DNA from: Syntrophaceae bacterium UBA5744
GTDB taxonomy: Bacteria > Desulfobacterota > Syntrophia > Syntrophales > UBA2192
Length of the DNA stretch: 21,032 bases
NCBI GenBank assembly: GCA_002419215.1
Contig: DIFQ01000080.1
Location: 1 to 21,032 of the forward strand
Reading direction: 5' to 3'
Part shown: positions 12,816 through 19,578 of the stretch, piece by piece
Position numbering within the stretch: position 1 is the first letter of the stretch
How the letters are laid out: each line of letters begins with the position of its first letter
The notes under the pieces: model-generated
What the model was told of the DNA's origin: nothing
Seen by the model: only the letters and a program-made list of their open reading frames with translations
Database searches by the model: none
Translations under genes and position numbers: made by a program

Positions 12816-15071
12816 TCAGCCCTCCGCTCTTGCTGTGATGGACTGCTCTTCGACCTGTTCGATGGGCAGCTCGAACGCCACGACGGTCCCGACAGGGACA
12901 TTGTCGGCCACCGTCACGGAGCCCCTGTGCTCACTGATGATGGAGCTCACGATGGCAAGACCGAGCCCCGAGCCTGATTTTTTCGTTGAATAGTAGGGCT
13001 CGAACATCTTTGCCCTGTCGGCGCGGGACACCCCGGTGCCGTTGTCCCGGACCTCGACGCGGGCCCGCCGGTGGACCCGGTCGAAGATCGTCTTCACCTC
13101 GATCCTTCCCGCTCCGCGGCTCACGACGGCCACGGCATTGTCCAGGAGGTTGACCATGACCCGCTTGATCTGCTCGGCATCCATCTTCAGGGAGGGCAGC
13201 CCCGGGTCGGGCTGGTAATCGAAGTCGATCTCCTTGTGGGCGTCCTGGTAGAGCACGACGGCATCCCGGACGACCTCGTTGAGATCGTTGAGCGTGAGCT
13301 TGGCCACGGGCATCCGGGCGTAGCGGGAGAACTCGTTGACGAGGTTCTTGAGGACATCGACCTGGTTGATGATCGTGCCGGTGCACTCCATGAACACGGG
13401 TTTGTCTTCGCTGAGCCGGTCGCCGAACTTGCGCTGCAGCCTCTGCGCCGAAAGCTGGATGGGCGTGAGCGGGTTTTTGATCTCGTGGGCGATGCGGCGG
13501 GCCACTTCCCTCCAGGCCGCAATGCGCTCGGCCCGTTGGAGCTGGGTGATGTCCTCGAAGACGACGACCATTCCCATGTAGTTGTTCTCGTCGTCGAGCA
13601 GCACCGTGGTGGTCACCAGAAGCGTGAGGGCGCGGTCCTTGAGGGTGATCTGGATCTGCTTCTCCAAAAAGCCCGACTCCTCGCCCGTGATCTCCGTGAG
13701 GATCTCGCTGACCAGGGCCATGTGCTCGGGCTGCAGAACCTCCTCGTAGGGGTGGTTCAGGACGTTCTCCGTCCGCACGTCGAGAAGCTTCTCGGCAGCC
13801 CGGTTGATCGTCGTAATAACCCCGTCGCGGTCGACCGCCACGACGCCGGCGGAGACATTCCGGAGAACCGTCTCCATGTACTTGCGCCGCTCCTCGAGGC
13901 TGATGTTGGCCTGCTCGAGACTTTCCTTGCTCACCTTCAGATCGCCCGTCATCCGGTTGAAGGAGTTCACCAGGACGCCGATCTCGTCGTCTGCCACCAC
14001 GTTGATCTTGTAATCCAGCTTGCCCTGGGCGATGGCGTGGGTCGCCTCGGCAAGGTCCTGGACGGGCTCCGTGATCCCCTTGGCCAGGTAGAAACCGAAC
14101 CAGGTGGCCGAAAAGATGATGAGCAGCGTCACCACGAAGAGGATGACGATGTAACTCGTCTTGATGGGGTTCTTGAGAAGCTTGAACTGCTTGTACTCTT
14201 CATTGATCCTGGAGATCGTCGTCATCTTGTCGACGAGTCCCTTGGGCACATAGCAGTTGACCACGACGGCCCCGATGATGGCCGTCGAGCCGGGTGTCAC
14301 GTAGATGGGTGCAATTCCCCGGATGAAATCGCCCAGGCCAACGGACTGCATCGTCGTGAAATGCTTGCCCGACCGGATGTCTTCGCGAAGCTTGGGCGAA
14401 AGGCCCAGCTCGGGGATATCGGGGTTGCCCGGATCCTTGAAGACGATTTTATCCGCCGCCTCGTTGAAGTAGACCTCGATGAGACCGAGCTTGAAAATCC
14501 GCTGCCGCTGCTCCACGAGCGAGCGAAGGTACTCGAGGCGATCCTTTTCATAGAGGCGGTTCTTCGTGATGTCGGCGCTCATCTGATCGGCGTAGTACTT
14601 CACGTTCTCCGCCGTCTGCTGGTAATAGTTCTGGGCCACCTCGAGGGACAGGTTCAGGGCCCCTCCGACGCGGATGTTGAACCAGTTGTCGATGCTGTAC
14701 GACAGGAAGTTGGTGGCCACCAGGAACAGGATGAAGGTCGGGACCAGGCTGAGCGTCACGAAGGCCGCGACCAGCTTGGTCCGGAGCTTCGATCCCAGGA
14801 CCCCGCGGCGCCTCTCGTAGACGAGCTTGACGACGTTGCGGACGATCAGAAAGATGAGCAGCAACACCAGGATGATGTTGATGTTGATGAGCCCGAAGAT
14901 GGCCACGTCCCGAAAATCGGGGACGAGGGTCTCCTTGCTGAAAAGGCTGGTCTCGATGAACGTCAGGAGGACAATGCCGATGATGGTGGCAACGATGATG
15001 ATCCGTTCGCGCCGCCGCCGCCTCATCTCGGCCGTGTGAATCGCCTGCTGTTTGTCGGTCTTCTGATCCAT
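12816..15071 (-). CDS. ntrY: NtrY-like membrane sensor histidine kinase
   Basis: This 751-residue kinase has the NtrY plan. Predicted membrane segments lie at about 24-44, 57-77 and 100-123, then a periplasmic sensor region (about 124-304), a fourth segment (about 306-330) and a HAMP linker (about 331-383) with the TEPV start. A PAS domain spans about 395-500. The kinase core has the H-box AHEIKNPLTP with His529, the N-box NLLDNAVAVV, G1 DNGTGV, F-box MFEPYYSTK and G2 GSGLGLA. It should autophosphorylate at His529 and pass phosphate to a regulator, most likely the NtrX-like protein at 8797-10161. The ATG at 15071 has no good ribosome binding site; Met16 is an alternative. The epimerase gene follows at three bases, and lpxC lies upstream on the same strand. 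Confidence 0.93.
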   Translation of the reverse strand: MDQKTDKQQAIHTAEMRRRRRERIIIVATIIGIVLLTFIETSLFSKETLVPDFRDVAIFGLININIILVLLLIFLIVRNVVKLVYERRRGVLGSKLRTKLVAAFVTLSLVPTFILFLVATNFLSYSIDNWFNIRVGGALNLSLEVAQNYYQQTAENVKYYADQMSADITKNRLYEKDRLEYLRSLVEQRQRIFKLGLIEVYFNEAADKIVFKDPGNPDIPELGLSPKLREDIRSGKHFTTMQSVGLGDFIRGIAPIYVTPGSTAIIGAVVVNCYVPKGLVDKMTTISRINEEYKQFKLLKNPIKTSYIVILFVVTLLIIFSATWFGFYLAKGITEPVQDLAEATHAIAQGKLDYKINVVADDEIGVLVNSFNRMTGDLKVSKESLEQANISLEERRKYMETVLRNVSAGVVAVDRDGVITTINRAAEKLLDVRTENVLNHPYEEVLQPEHMALVSEILTEITGEESGFLEKQIQITLKDRALTLLVTTTVLLDDENNYMGMVVVFEDITQLQRAERIAAWREVARRIAHEIKNPLTPIQLSAQRLQRKFGDRLSEDKPVFMECTGTIINQVDVLKNLVNEFSRYARMPVAKLTLNDLNEVVRDAVVLYQDAHKEIDFDYQPDPGLPSLKMDAEQIKRVMVNLLDNAVAVVSRGAGRIEVKTIFDRVHRRARVEVRDNGTGVSRADRAKMFEPYYSTKKSGSGLGLAIVSSIISEHRGSVTVADNVPVGTVVAFELPIEQVEEQSITARAEG

Positions 15072-15124
15072 AAATGAGATTCGGGACCGCCCCGGCCCAT
15101 CCCGGCACCGGGAGCCCCTTCAGG

Positions 15125-15153
15125 CAAATACATTTAACTCAGGGAATTGTAAA
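15125..15153 (-). promoter_or_regulatory. possible sigma-70 promoter upstream of the ntrY-like gene
   Basis: On the - strand TTTACA (15153-15148) and TATTTG (15130-15125) are 17 bases apart. The -35 matches five of six positions and the -10 three of six. Transcription would begin near 15118, about 47 bases before the kinase start. Confidence 0.33.
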
Positions 15154-15173
15154 GGGCAATTAAAGGGGGCCGG

Positions 15174-15266
15174 GGTGAAAGGCAAAGGTCTTAAGGCTTA
15201 GGGCAATTTTGAAGGGAAAATATTTATATCCCATGACCTTTTGCCATGGGCCTTTCGCCATAAGCC
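15174..15266. repeat. period-7 GGC-word arrays in inverted arrangement
   Basis: The right array is exact: CATGACC, TTTTGCC, ATGGGCC, TTTCGCC, ATAAGCC (15232-15266), five seven-base units each ending in CC on the + strand. The left array faces it with GGTGAAA, GGCAAA, GGTCTTAA, GGCTTAG, GGCAATT (15174-15208), where two units deviate by one base in length. It lies between the lpxC stop and the kinase gene, so a transcript from lpxC would carry it. Confidence 0.75.
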
Positions 15267-15279
15267 AATGATTTCGGGA

Positions 15280-16209
15280 TCAGGTTGTCGCCGCGGCGGC
15301 CGCCTTCAGATCGGGCACGTTCTCCTCACGGGCATGAGCCCGGGCGGGTGTATGGGAGTGGGAGACGATTTCCCAGCAGTCCTCGCAGGCAAGCAGCGTT
15401 TTCAGGAGCTGGGTGTTCAGCTTGTGCCCCGACTTGTAGGCGGTGAAGTGGCCGATGATCGGCATGCCAAGGAGGTAGAGATCCCCGATGGCATCCAGGA
15501 TCTTGTGCTTCACGAACTCATCGGGTGAGCGCAGCCCTTCCTTGTTGATGACCTTCTCGTCATCGAGGACGACGGCGTTCTGCAGCGATCCCCCGAGGGC
15601 AAGCCCCTTGGCCTGGAGGTACTCCACGTCTCTCAGGAATCCGAAGGTCCGGGCCGAACTGATTTCCCGGTCATAGGAATCGGCAGAGAAGACCATGTGG
15701 TAGGTCTGGGTCCCCACGGCGGGGTGGGGAAAGTCGATTTTATAGGTGATCCGGAAATCCGATGCCGGTTCCAGGGAAGCCATGCTCTCCCCTTCGGAAA
15801 CCGAAACGGCTTTCTTGACCCGCAGGTATCTGCGCGGCTTCTTCAGGGCCTTGAGACCAACGCTCTTCAGTGTGTGCACGAAAGGCTGTGAGCTCCCGTC
15901 CATGATGGGGACTTCAAAGGTGTCCACTTCGACAATCGCGTTGTCGATGCCAAGACCCCTGAAGGCGGAGAGAAGGTGCTCAACGGTGTGTACGCGCGTA
16001 CCGTTCACTCCCAGGGTGGTGGCAAGCGTCGTGTCGGTGACATTCTGGATATCGGCTGCAATCCGGTTGTTGTCGGACACATCCCTTCGGACGAACACGA
16101 TCCCCGTGTCCGCGTCCGCCGGTTTTATGGTCATGCCGACTTTCCGGCCGGAATGAAGCCCGACGCTCCGGAAATTAATCTCTTCTTTAACAGTTTTCTG
16201 CCAGTACAT
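15280..16209 (-). CDS. lpxC: UDP-3-O-acyl-N-acetylglucosamine deacetylase
   Basis: LpxC removes the acetyl group from UDP-3-O-acyl-GlcNAc, the committed step of lipid A synthesis. The 309-residue protein has the zinc ligands His78 (HTVEH), His235 and Asp239 (EFVKHKILDAIGD), with the general base Glu77 and His262 in SGHKLN. The N-terminal KEEINFRSVGLHSGRKV and MDGSSQPF (103-110) are also characteristic. The C-terminal tail after about 285 is low in complexity and rich in Ala. AGGA (16219-16216) lies shortly before ATG 16209. A sigma-54 promoter match at 16245-16260 would start transcription about 25 bases upstream of the gene. No other lpx gene is in the window. Its presence implies a Gram-negative outer membrane. 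Confidence 0.97.
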   Translation of the reverse strand: MYWQKTVKEEINFRSVGLHSGRKVGMTIKPADADTGIVFVRRDVSDNNRIAADIQNVTDTTLATTLGVNGTRVHTVEHLLSAFRGLGIDNAIVEVDTFEVPIMDGSSQPFVHTLKSVGLKALKKPRRYLRVKKAVSVSEGESMASLEPASDFRITYKIDFPHPAVGTQTYHMVFSADSYDREISSARTFGFLRDVEYLQAKGLALGGSLQNAVVLDDEKVINKEGLRSPDEFVKHKILDAIGDLYLLGMPIIGHFTAYKSGHKLNTQLLKTLLACEDCWEIVSHSHTPARAHAREENVPDLKAAAAATT

Positions 16210-16244
16210 ACCATGTCCTAAAAAACGAAGGTAGTTTGACTATG

Positions 16245-16260
16245 AGCAATCGGTATGCCA
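16245..16260 (-). promoter_or_regulatory. sigma-54 (-24/-12) promoter of lpxC
   Basis: The - strand reads TGGCATACCGATTGCT. It keeps the invariant GG and GC dinucleotides ten bases apart, and TGGCA plus TTGCT match the sigma-54 consensus TGGCACG-N4-TTGCW at all but two defined positions. It points toward lpxC, with transcription expected near 16235 and the AGGA at 16219-16216 just inside the leader. Sites for an activator would be expected upstream, at about 16330-16430; I could not pick one out. Confidence 0.65.
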
Positions 16261-16444
16261 GAGAAAGGCAGGTGAAGGAGATGTCGGAAAAATATTTATC
16301 TATTTGAAATAATTAATGATATTCTGTTGATGAGTTCTGGATGGATGATGCATCACGGGCAACGGGTAAGCCAGACTGTTGCAACAAAGCCACACTTCCC
16401 TTAAAAAGGCATGGAGTCCTGCAACGCGCCGAATCGGCGTGACA

Positions 16445-16501
16445 GAGGGTAAGAGGGTGTGAAGGTGAGAAGTTCTCACCCTCTCACCTTCTTACCTTCT
16501 C
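16445..16501. repeat. compact GAAGGTNR hairpin (period 8)
   Basis: Units GAGGGTAA, GAGGGTGT, GAAGGTGA and GAA (16445-16471) are followed after a single G by TTC, TCACCCTC, TCACCTTC, TTACCTTC and TC (16473-16501). The centre GGTGAGAA-G-TTCTCACC is a perfect inverted repeat. The rest pairs with one or two differences per unit. It is the same word family as 794-894, but with almost no loop. It lies just after the queH stop on the - strand. Confidence 0.85.
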
Positions 16502-16531
16502 TTGATGGCCGGTTGTGCCCCCGTTCAGCAG

Positions 16532-17065
16532 TCATTTCCCCTTATAAAATCTTTCCTTCTCACTAAAGACACATCCGCAATACTTCTGCCTGTACATGCC
16601 CGCTTCCCTGGAGCGGCGGTTACCCTCCTCCCACCCTTCCCTGAAATCCTTATAGTAAAAGGGAATTTTCATTTCCCGGGCGATGGCCTCCCCCGTCTGG
16701 CGGATCAGGTCGTGTTTCTGATATCGGCTATAGAGCAGGGTTGTCGTAAAGGCATCAAAGTGTCCCTTTCGGGCCTGCGCCGCCGTGCGCCGCAGCCTTA
16801 CCTCGTAACAGTAACTGCAGCGATCCTTTCCCATGAAGGACGTCTTGCGCAGGAAATCTTCCATGGGGTAGTCTTCGGCTTCTTCGACCGCAAGGCCTTC
16901 GCGAATCGCATACTCCCGCAGCGTCTCGAGCCGTTTTTTGTACTCCAGGTAGGGATGGATGTTCGGGTTGAAGAAAATCCCCTCGATCCTATCCGTTTCC
17001 TTCCGAAGAGTCTCCAGCGGATAGATCGTGCAAGGCGCACAGCAGATGTGAAGAAGAATTTTCAT
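16532..17065 (-). CDS. queH: epoxyqueuosine reductase QueH
   Basis: QueH (formerly DUF208) reduces epoxyqueuosine to queuosine at the wobble base of tRNAs with GUN anticodons and is unrelated to the cobalamin enzyme QueG. The 177-residue protein shows the family cysteines for iron-sulfur and metal binding: HICCAPC (Cys8, Cys9, Cys12), CSYC (Cys83, Cys86) and YCGC (Cys163, Cys165). FNPNIHPYLEY and RYQKHDLI are further family segments. The ATG at 17065 gives the canonical start MKILLHICC. The upstream leader is unusual because the ribosome-binding region is made of the period-9 repeat (AGACGAAAC-type units), giving only a weak ACGAG site. ruvB lies 164 bases upstream on the same strand. Confidence 0.94.
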   Translation of the reverse strand: MKILLHICCAPCTIYPLETLRKETDRIEGIFFNPNIHPYLEYKKRLETLREYAIREGLAVEEAEDYPMEDFLRKTSFMGKDRCSYCYEVRLRRTAAQARKGHFDAFTTTLLYSRYQKHDLIRQTGEAIAREMKIPFYYKDFREGWEEGNRRSREAGMYRQKYCGCVFSEKERFYKGK

Positions 17066-17070
17066 AATCT

Positions 17071-17235
17071 CGTCTGTTTCGTCTATTTAGTCTGTTTTGT
17101 CTGTTTAGTCTTTTTTTTGTGATTGCACAACAGGGCGTTTGGGGAATGGAAGACTCGAAAGGTACAGGAAGAGGTCAAACCTTCTTTTATTGACCAAATA
17201 GACCAGAAAGACCAAATGGGCTAGATAGACTAAAA
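17071..17235. repeat. inverted pair of period-9 AGACNAAAN arrays
   Basis: The left array has five nine-base units: CGTCTGTTT, CGTCTATTT, AGTCTGTTT, TGTCTGTTT, AGTCTTTTT (17071-17115). The right array has five units in the opposite sense: TGACCAAAT, AGACCAGAA, AGACCAAAT, GGGCTAGAT, AGACTAAAA (17191-17235). About 75 bases separate them. The left array forms the leader of queH on the - strand, and the last right unit carries the TAG stop of ruvB (17232-17230). Confidence 0.9.
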
Positions 17236-18264
17236 AAGTTCCTTTTGGTTCCCCACCCACGCCCTGCCAAAGTGCTCGTAGGCCTCTTTCGTGGCCACCC
17301 TGCCCCGGGCCGTCCTGACGATGTAACCCTCCTGGACAAGGAAAGGCTCGTAGACGTCCTCGATCGTGCTCCGCTCCTCGCCGAGTGATGAGGACAGGCT
17401 GTCGATACCCACGGGGCCGCCGTTGAACTTGTCGATGAGGAGCAGCAGGAGCTTGCGGTCCATGGTGTCGAAGCCCCGGTGGTCGACCTCCAGGAATTCG
17501 AGCGCCCTGGCTGCCACGCCTTTCGTGACGACGCCGTCGGCCCGGACCTGGGCATAGTCCCGCACGCGCCGCAGCAGCCGGTTTGCGATCCGGGGCGTCC
17601 CGCGCGAGCGCCGGGCGATCTCCGTGGCCCCGTCATCGTCCACGCGGATGTCGAGAATCCTCGAAGACCGGCGCACGATGGTGGCCAGTTCCTCCGGGTT
17701 GTAGAACTCGAGCCGGAAACTCATGCCGAAGCGGTCGCGAAGCGGCGATGTCAGAAGCCCGGCCCGGGTCGTGGCCCCCACGAGGGTGAAACGGGGAATG
17801 TTGAGTTTCATGGAGCGGGCCGATGGGCCCTGCCCGACGAGGATATCGATGTGGTAATCTTCCATGGCCGGGTAGAGGATCTCTTCCACCACGTTGGGAA
17901 GCCGGTGGATCTCGTCGATGAACAGGACGTCACTCTCCTGGAGGTTCGTGAGGATCGCGGCGAGATCCCCCTGACGCTCGATGACGGGGCCCGAGGTCAC
18001 CTTGATGCCGACACCCATCTCCCGGGAAAGGATGTAGGCCAGCGTCGTCTTGCCGAGGCCGGGGGGGCCGGAAAGCAGGACGTGATCGAGGGCTTCGCCG
18101 CGCTTCCTGGCCGCCTCGATGAAGACGGCCAGGCTGTCCTTGACACGCTCCTGACCGACGTACTCGGCAAGCGTCCTCGGCCTCAGCGAGCCTTCTTCTT
18201 CCCGTTCATGCTCCAGATTGTCGGGATCCATCAAGGGGTTTCTCTTTTCTTCCGTGCTTCCCAT
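17230..18264 (-). CDS. ruvB: Holliday junction branch migration helicase RuvB
   Basis: RuvB is the AAA+ motor that, with RuvA, drives branch migration at Holliday junctions. The 344 residues include Walker A GPPGLGKT (66-73), Walker B VLFIDEIH (113-120), the sensor segment GATTRAG and the C-terminal winged-helix domain with LVQEGYIVRTARGR. LRPRTLAEYVGQE (about 28-39) is the family's conserved N-terminal entry. The ATG at 18264 was chosen, with Met12 (18231) as an alternative; neither has a strong ribosome binding site. It lies 43 bases after ruvA, in the usual ruvC-ruvA-ruvB order. The final codons and the stop are encoded in the period-9 repeat, so the ending KELF may be set by the repeat. 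Confidence 0.97.
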   Translation of the reverse strand: MGSTEEKRNPLMDPDNLEHEREEEGSLRPRTLAEYVGQERVKDSLAVFIEAARKRGEALDHVLLSGPPGLGKTTLAYILSREMGVGIKVTSGPVIERQGDLAAILTNLQESDVLFIDEIHRLPNVVEEILYPAMEDYHIDILVGQGPSARSMKLNIPRFTLVGATTRAGLLTSPLRDRFGMSFRLEFYNPEELATIVRRSSRILDIRVDDDGATEIARRSRGTPRIANRLLRRVRDYAQVRADGVVTKGVAARALEFLEVDHRGFDTMDRKLLLLLIDKFNGGPVGIDSLSSSLGEERSTIEDVYEPFLVQEGYIVRTARGRVATKEAYEHFGRAWVGNQKELF

Positions 18265-18307
18265 GTTCTCAGTTTCCCGATATCGCAGCCTGGCGGTCCC
18301 GTCGTCG

Positions 18308-18910
18308 TCAGGACAGTTCTTTCAGGGCACGCTTCAGGATGACTTCCAGGGCAAGGCCATCGCCTGCGGAATCCACAACACGGTCGACAACCGTCTTCGC
18401 AAGGCTCTTTTTGTATCCGAGATTCACGAGGGCCGAGAGGGCATCCTCGCGGACGGCATCGAGGGTGCTTTCCGCCTTCGCTTCTTCCCTGGATTCCTCC
18501 GGCGCCAGCTTGATCACCCGGTCACGCAACTCCAGGATGATCCGGTCGGCCATCTTCTTTCCCACGCCGGGGATCTTTGTCAGGGTCTGACGGTCTTCCG
18601 TGAATACGGCGCGGATGAAATCGGCCGACGAAATCCCCGAAAGGAGACTGATGGCCAGCTTCGGCCCGATGCCGTTGACGGACAGCAGGAGCTCGAAGAG
18701 CTGCTTTTCCTCGTAAGTCCGGAACCCGTAGAGGTGGATGGCATCCTCCCTCACGGCCGTGAAGATATTGAGGGCAACCTCGGCGCCCTCATCGGCGAGC
18801 TCGTAGAAGGTGGACAGCGGGATAAAGACCCGGTACCCGATCCCGTTGACTTCGACGGTGATGTAGCCGGGGCATTTCGATTTCAGTTTGCCTTGGAGAC
18901 TGGCGATCAT
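18308..18910 (-). CDS. ruvA: Holliday junction DNA-binding protein RuvA
   Basis: RuvA binds four-way junctions as tetramers and loads RuvB. The 200-residue protein starts MIASLQGKL, the typical RuvA opening, with an OB-fold domain at 1-63, two helix-hairpin-helix motifs (LLSVNGIGPKLAISLL at about 78-93 and IPGVGKKMADRIILEL at about 113-128) and domain III at about 155-200, which contacts RuvB. An upstream ATG at 18931 in the same frame would add seven residues (PRPKVS) without family support; GAAGG just before 18910 favours the shorter start. Upstream lie a GGGTTCA tandem repeat and a period-7 array separating it from ruvC. Confidence 0.96.
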   Translation of the reverse strand: MIASLQGKLKSKCPGYITVEVNGIGYRVFIPLSTFYELADEGAEVALNIFTAVREDAIHLYGFRTYEEKQLFELLLSVNGIGPKLAISLLSGISSADFIRAVFTEDRQTLTKIPGVGKKMADRIILELRDRVIKLAPEESREEAKAESTLDAVREDALSALVNLGYKKSLAKTVVDRVVDSAGDGLALEVILKRALKELS

Positions 18911-18931
18911 GGAGACCTTCGGTCTGGGCAC

Positions 18932-18959
18932 AGGGTTCAGGGTTCAGGGTTCAGGGTCC
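18932..18959. repeat. AGGGTTC tandem repeat, four units
   Basis: AGGGTTC occurs three times without change and once as AGGGTCC, in exact seven-base steps (18932-18959), 22 bases before ruvA. It is the only array in the window with nearly identical units, so it may be the youngest. No inverted partner is present. Confidence 0.85.
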
Positions 18960-18985
18960 AGTCGACAAGGACTTCTCTTTTCCTT

Positions 18986-19020
18986 GCCGGCCTTTCGCCT
19001 TTTTCCTGCAGCCTTTTGCC
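18986..19020. repeat. period-7 GGC-word array, five units
   Basis: GCCGGCC, TTTCGCC, TTTTTCC, TGCAGCC, TTTTGCC run in exact seven-base register (18986-19020) between the ruvC stop and the AGGGTTC repeat. TTTCGCC and TTTTGCC also occur as units in the array at 15232-15266, in the same orientation, so the two belong to one word family. No facing partner of the same word is seen here. Confidence 0.75.
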
Positions 19021-19032
19021 CGAAAGCTGCGG

Positions 19033-19512
19033 TCACAGGACGGTTTCTTTCTTCGTGTGGGTGTGGCAGATCGCAACGGCAAGGGCATCGGAGGCATCCT
19101 CGGGGAGGATTTCGCCCAGCTGGAGGATTGCCTGCACCATCACCTGCACCTGATGCTTCTCGGCCCGACCGTACCCGACGACGGCCTTTTTGACCTCGAG
19201 CGGCGTGTATTCATGGACCGGCAGGCCGTTTCGGGAGGCGGCAAGAAGCGCCACACCCCGAACGTGTCCCTGCTTGATAAGGCTCTTCACGTTCTTGCCG
19301 TAGAAAATGTCCTCGATGGCCACGGCATCCGGTTTTGTCCTGTCGATGACCTCGGTCAACTCGTCGTAGATTCGGGAGAGACACCGGGTGAAGGGCTCGC
19401 CGTTCTTGATCCGGATCTCGCCGTGATCCACCCGGACGATCCGGCCGCCCGCCTGCTCGACGATGCCGAACCCCGTCACGCGGCTCCCCGGATCAATGCC
19501 TAGCGTTCTCAC
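19033..19512 (-). CDS. ruvC: crossover junction endodeoxyribonuclease RuvC
   Basis: RuvC cuts Holliday junctions symmetrically as a dimer. The 159 residues carry the four catalytic acids of the RNase H fold: Asp7 (GIDPGS), Glu67 (AIEDIFYG), Asp139 and Asp142 (PEDASDALA). Length is close to the usual 160-175. The start codon is GTG at 19512, the only start that gives MRTLGIDPGS, with AGG-rich sequence just upstream. yebC lies 221 bases upstream on the same strand, separated by a GAAGNNNR inverted repeat. ruvA follows after 122 bases that are largely two repeat arrays, a larger spacing than in compact ruvCAB operons. Confidence 0.97.
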   Translation of the reverse strand: MRTLGIDPGSRVTGFGIVEQAGGRIVRVDHGEIRIKNGEPFTRCLSRIYDELTEVIDRTKPDAVAIEDIFYGKNVKSLIKQGHVRGVALLAASRNGLPVHEYTPLEVKKAVVGYGRAEKHQVQVMVQAILQLGEILPEDASDALAVAICHTHTKKETVL

Positions 19513-19578
19513 CTACCTAGCCTGATTCTTTCCAGAGCGTTTAAAAGTGGCCCAATCATGGCCTCGCCCTTTGATTAC

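Larger units (their letters stand above)
16210..16531. other. 322-base gap between queH and lpxC
   Basis: No gene is supported. The part next to lpxC is AT-rich and holds a sigma-54 promoter match (16245-16260). The part next to queH holds the GAAGGTNR hairpin (16445-16501). The middle (about 16300-16440) shows nothing I can assign. Confidence 0.75.

Noticed and set aside
13071..15077. 668-residue open frame on the + strand opposite the NtrY-like kinase
   Set aside because: Antisense shadow of a gene with complete histidine-kinase motifs; biased composition and no ribosome binding site.
17071..17235. CRISPR array
   Set aside because: Units are only 7-9 bases with no spacers, they occur in inverted pairs, and no cas gene is in the window.
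18932..18959. Telomere-like repeat (AGGGTTC x4)
   Set aside because: Resembles telomeric motifs superficially, but it is four units inside a bacterial ruv gene cluster and fits the other short-period arrays.
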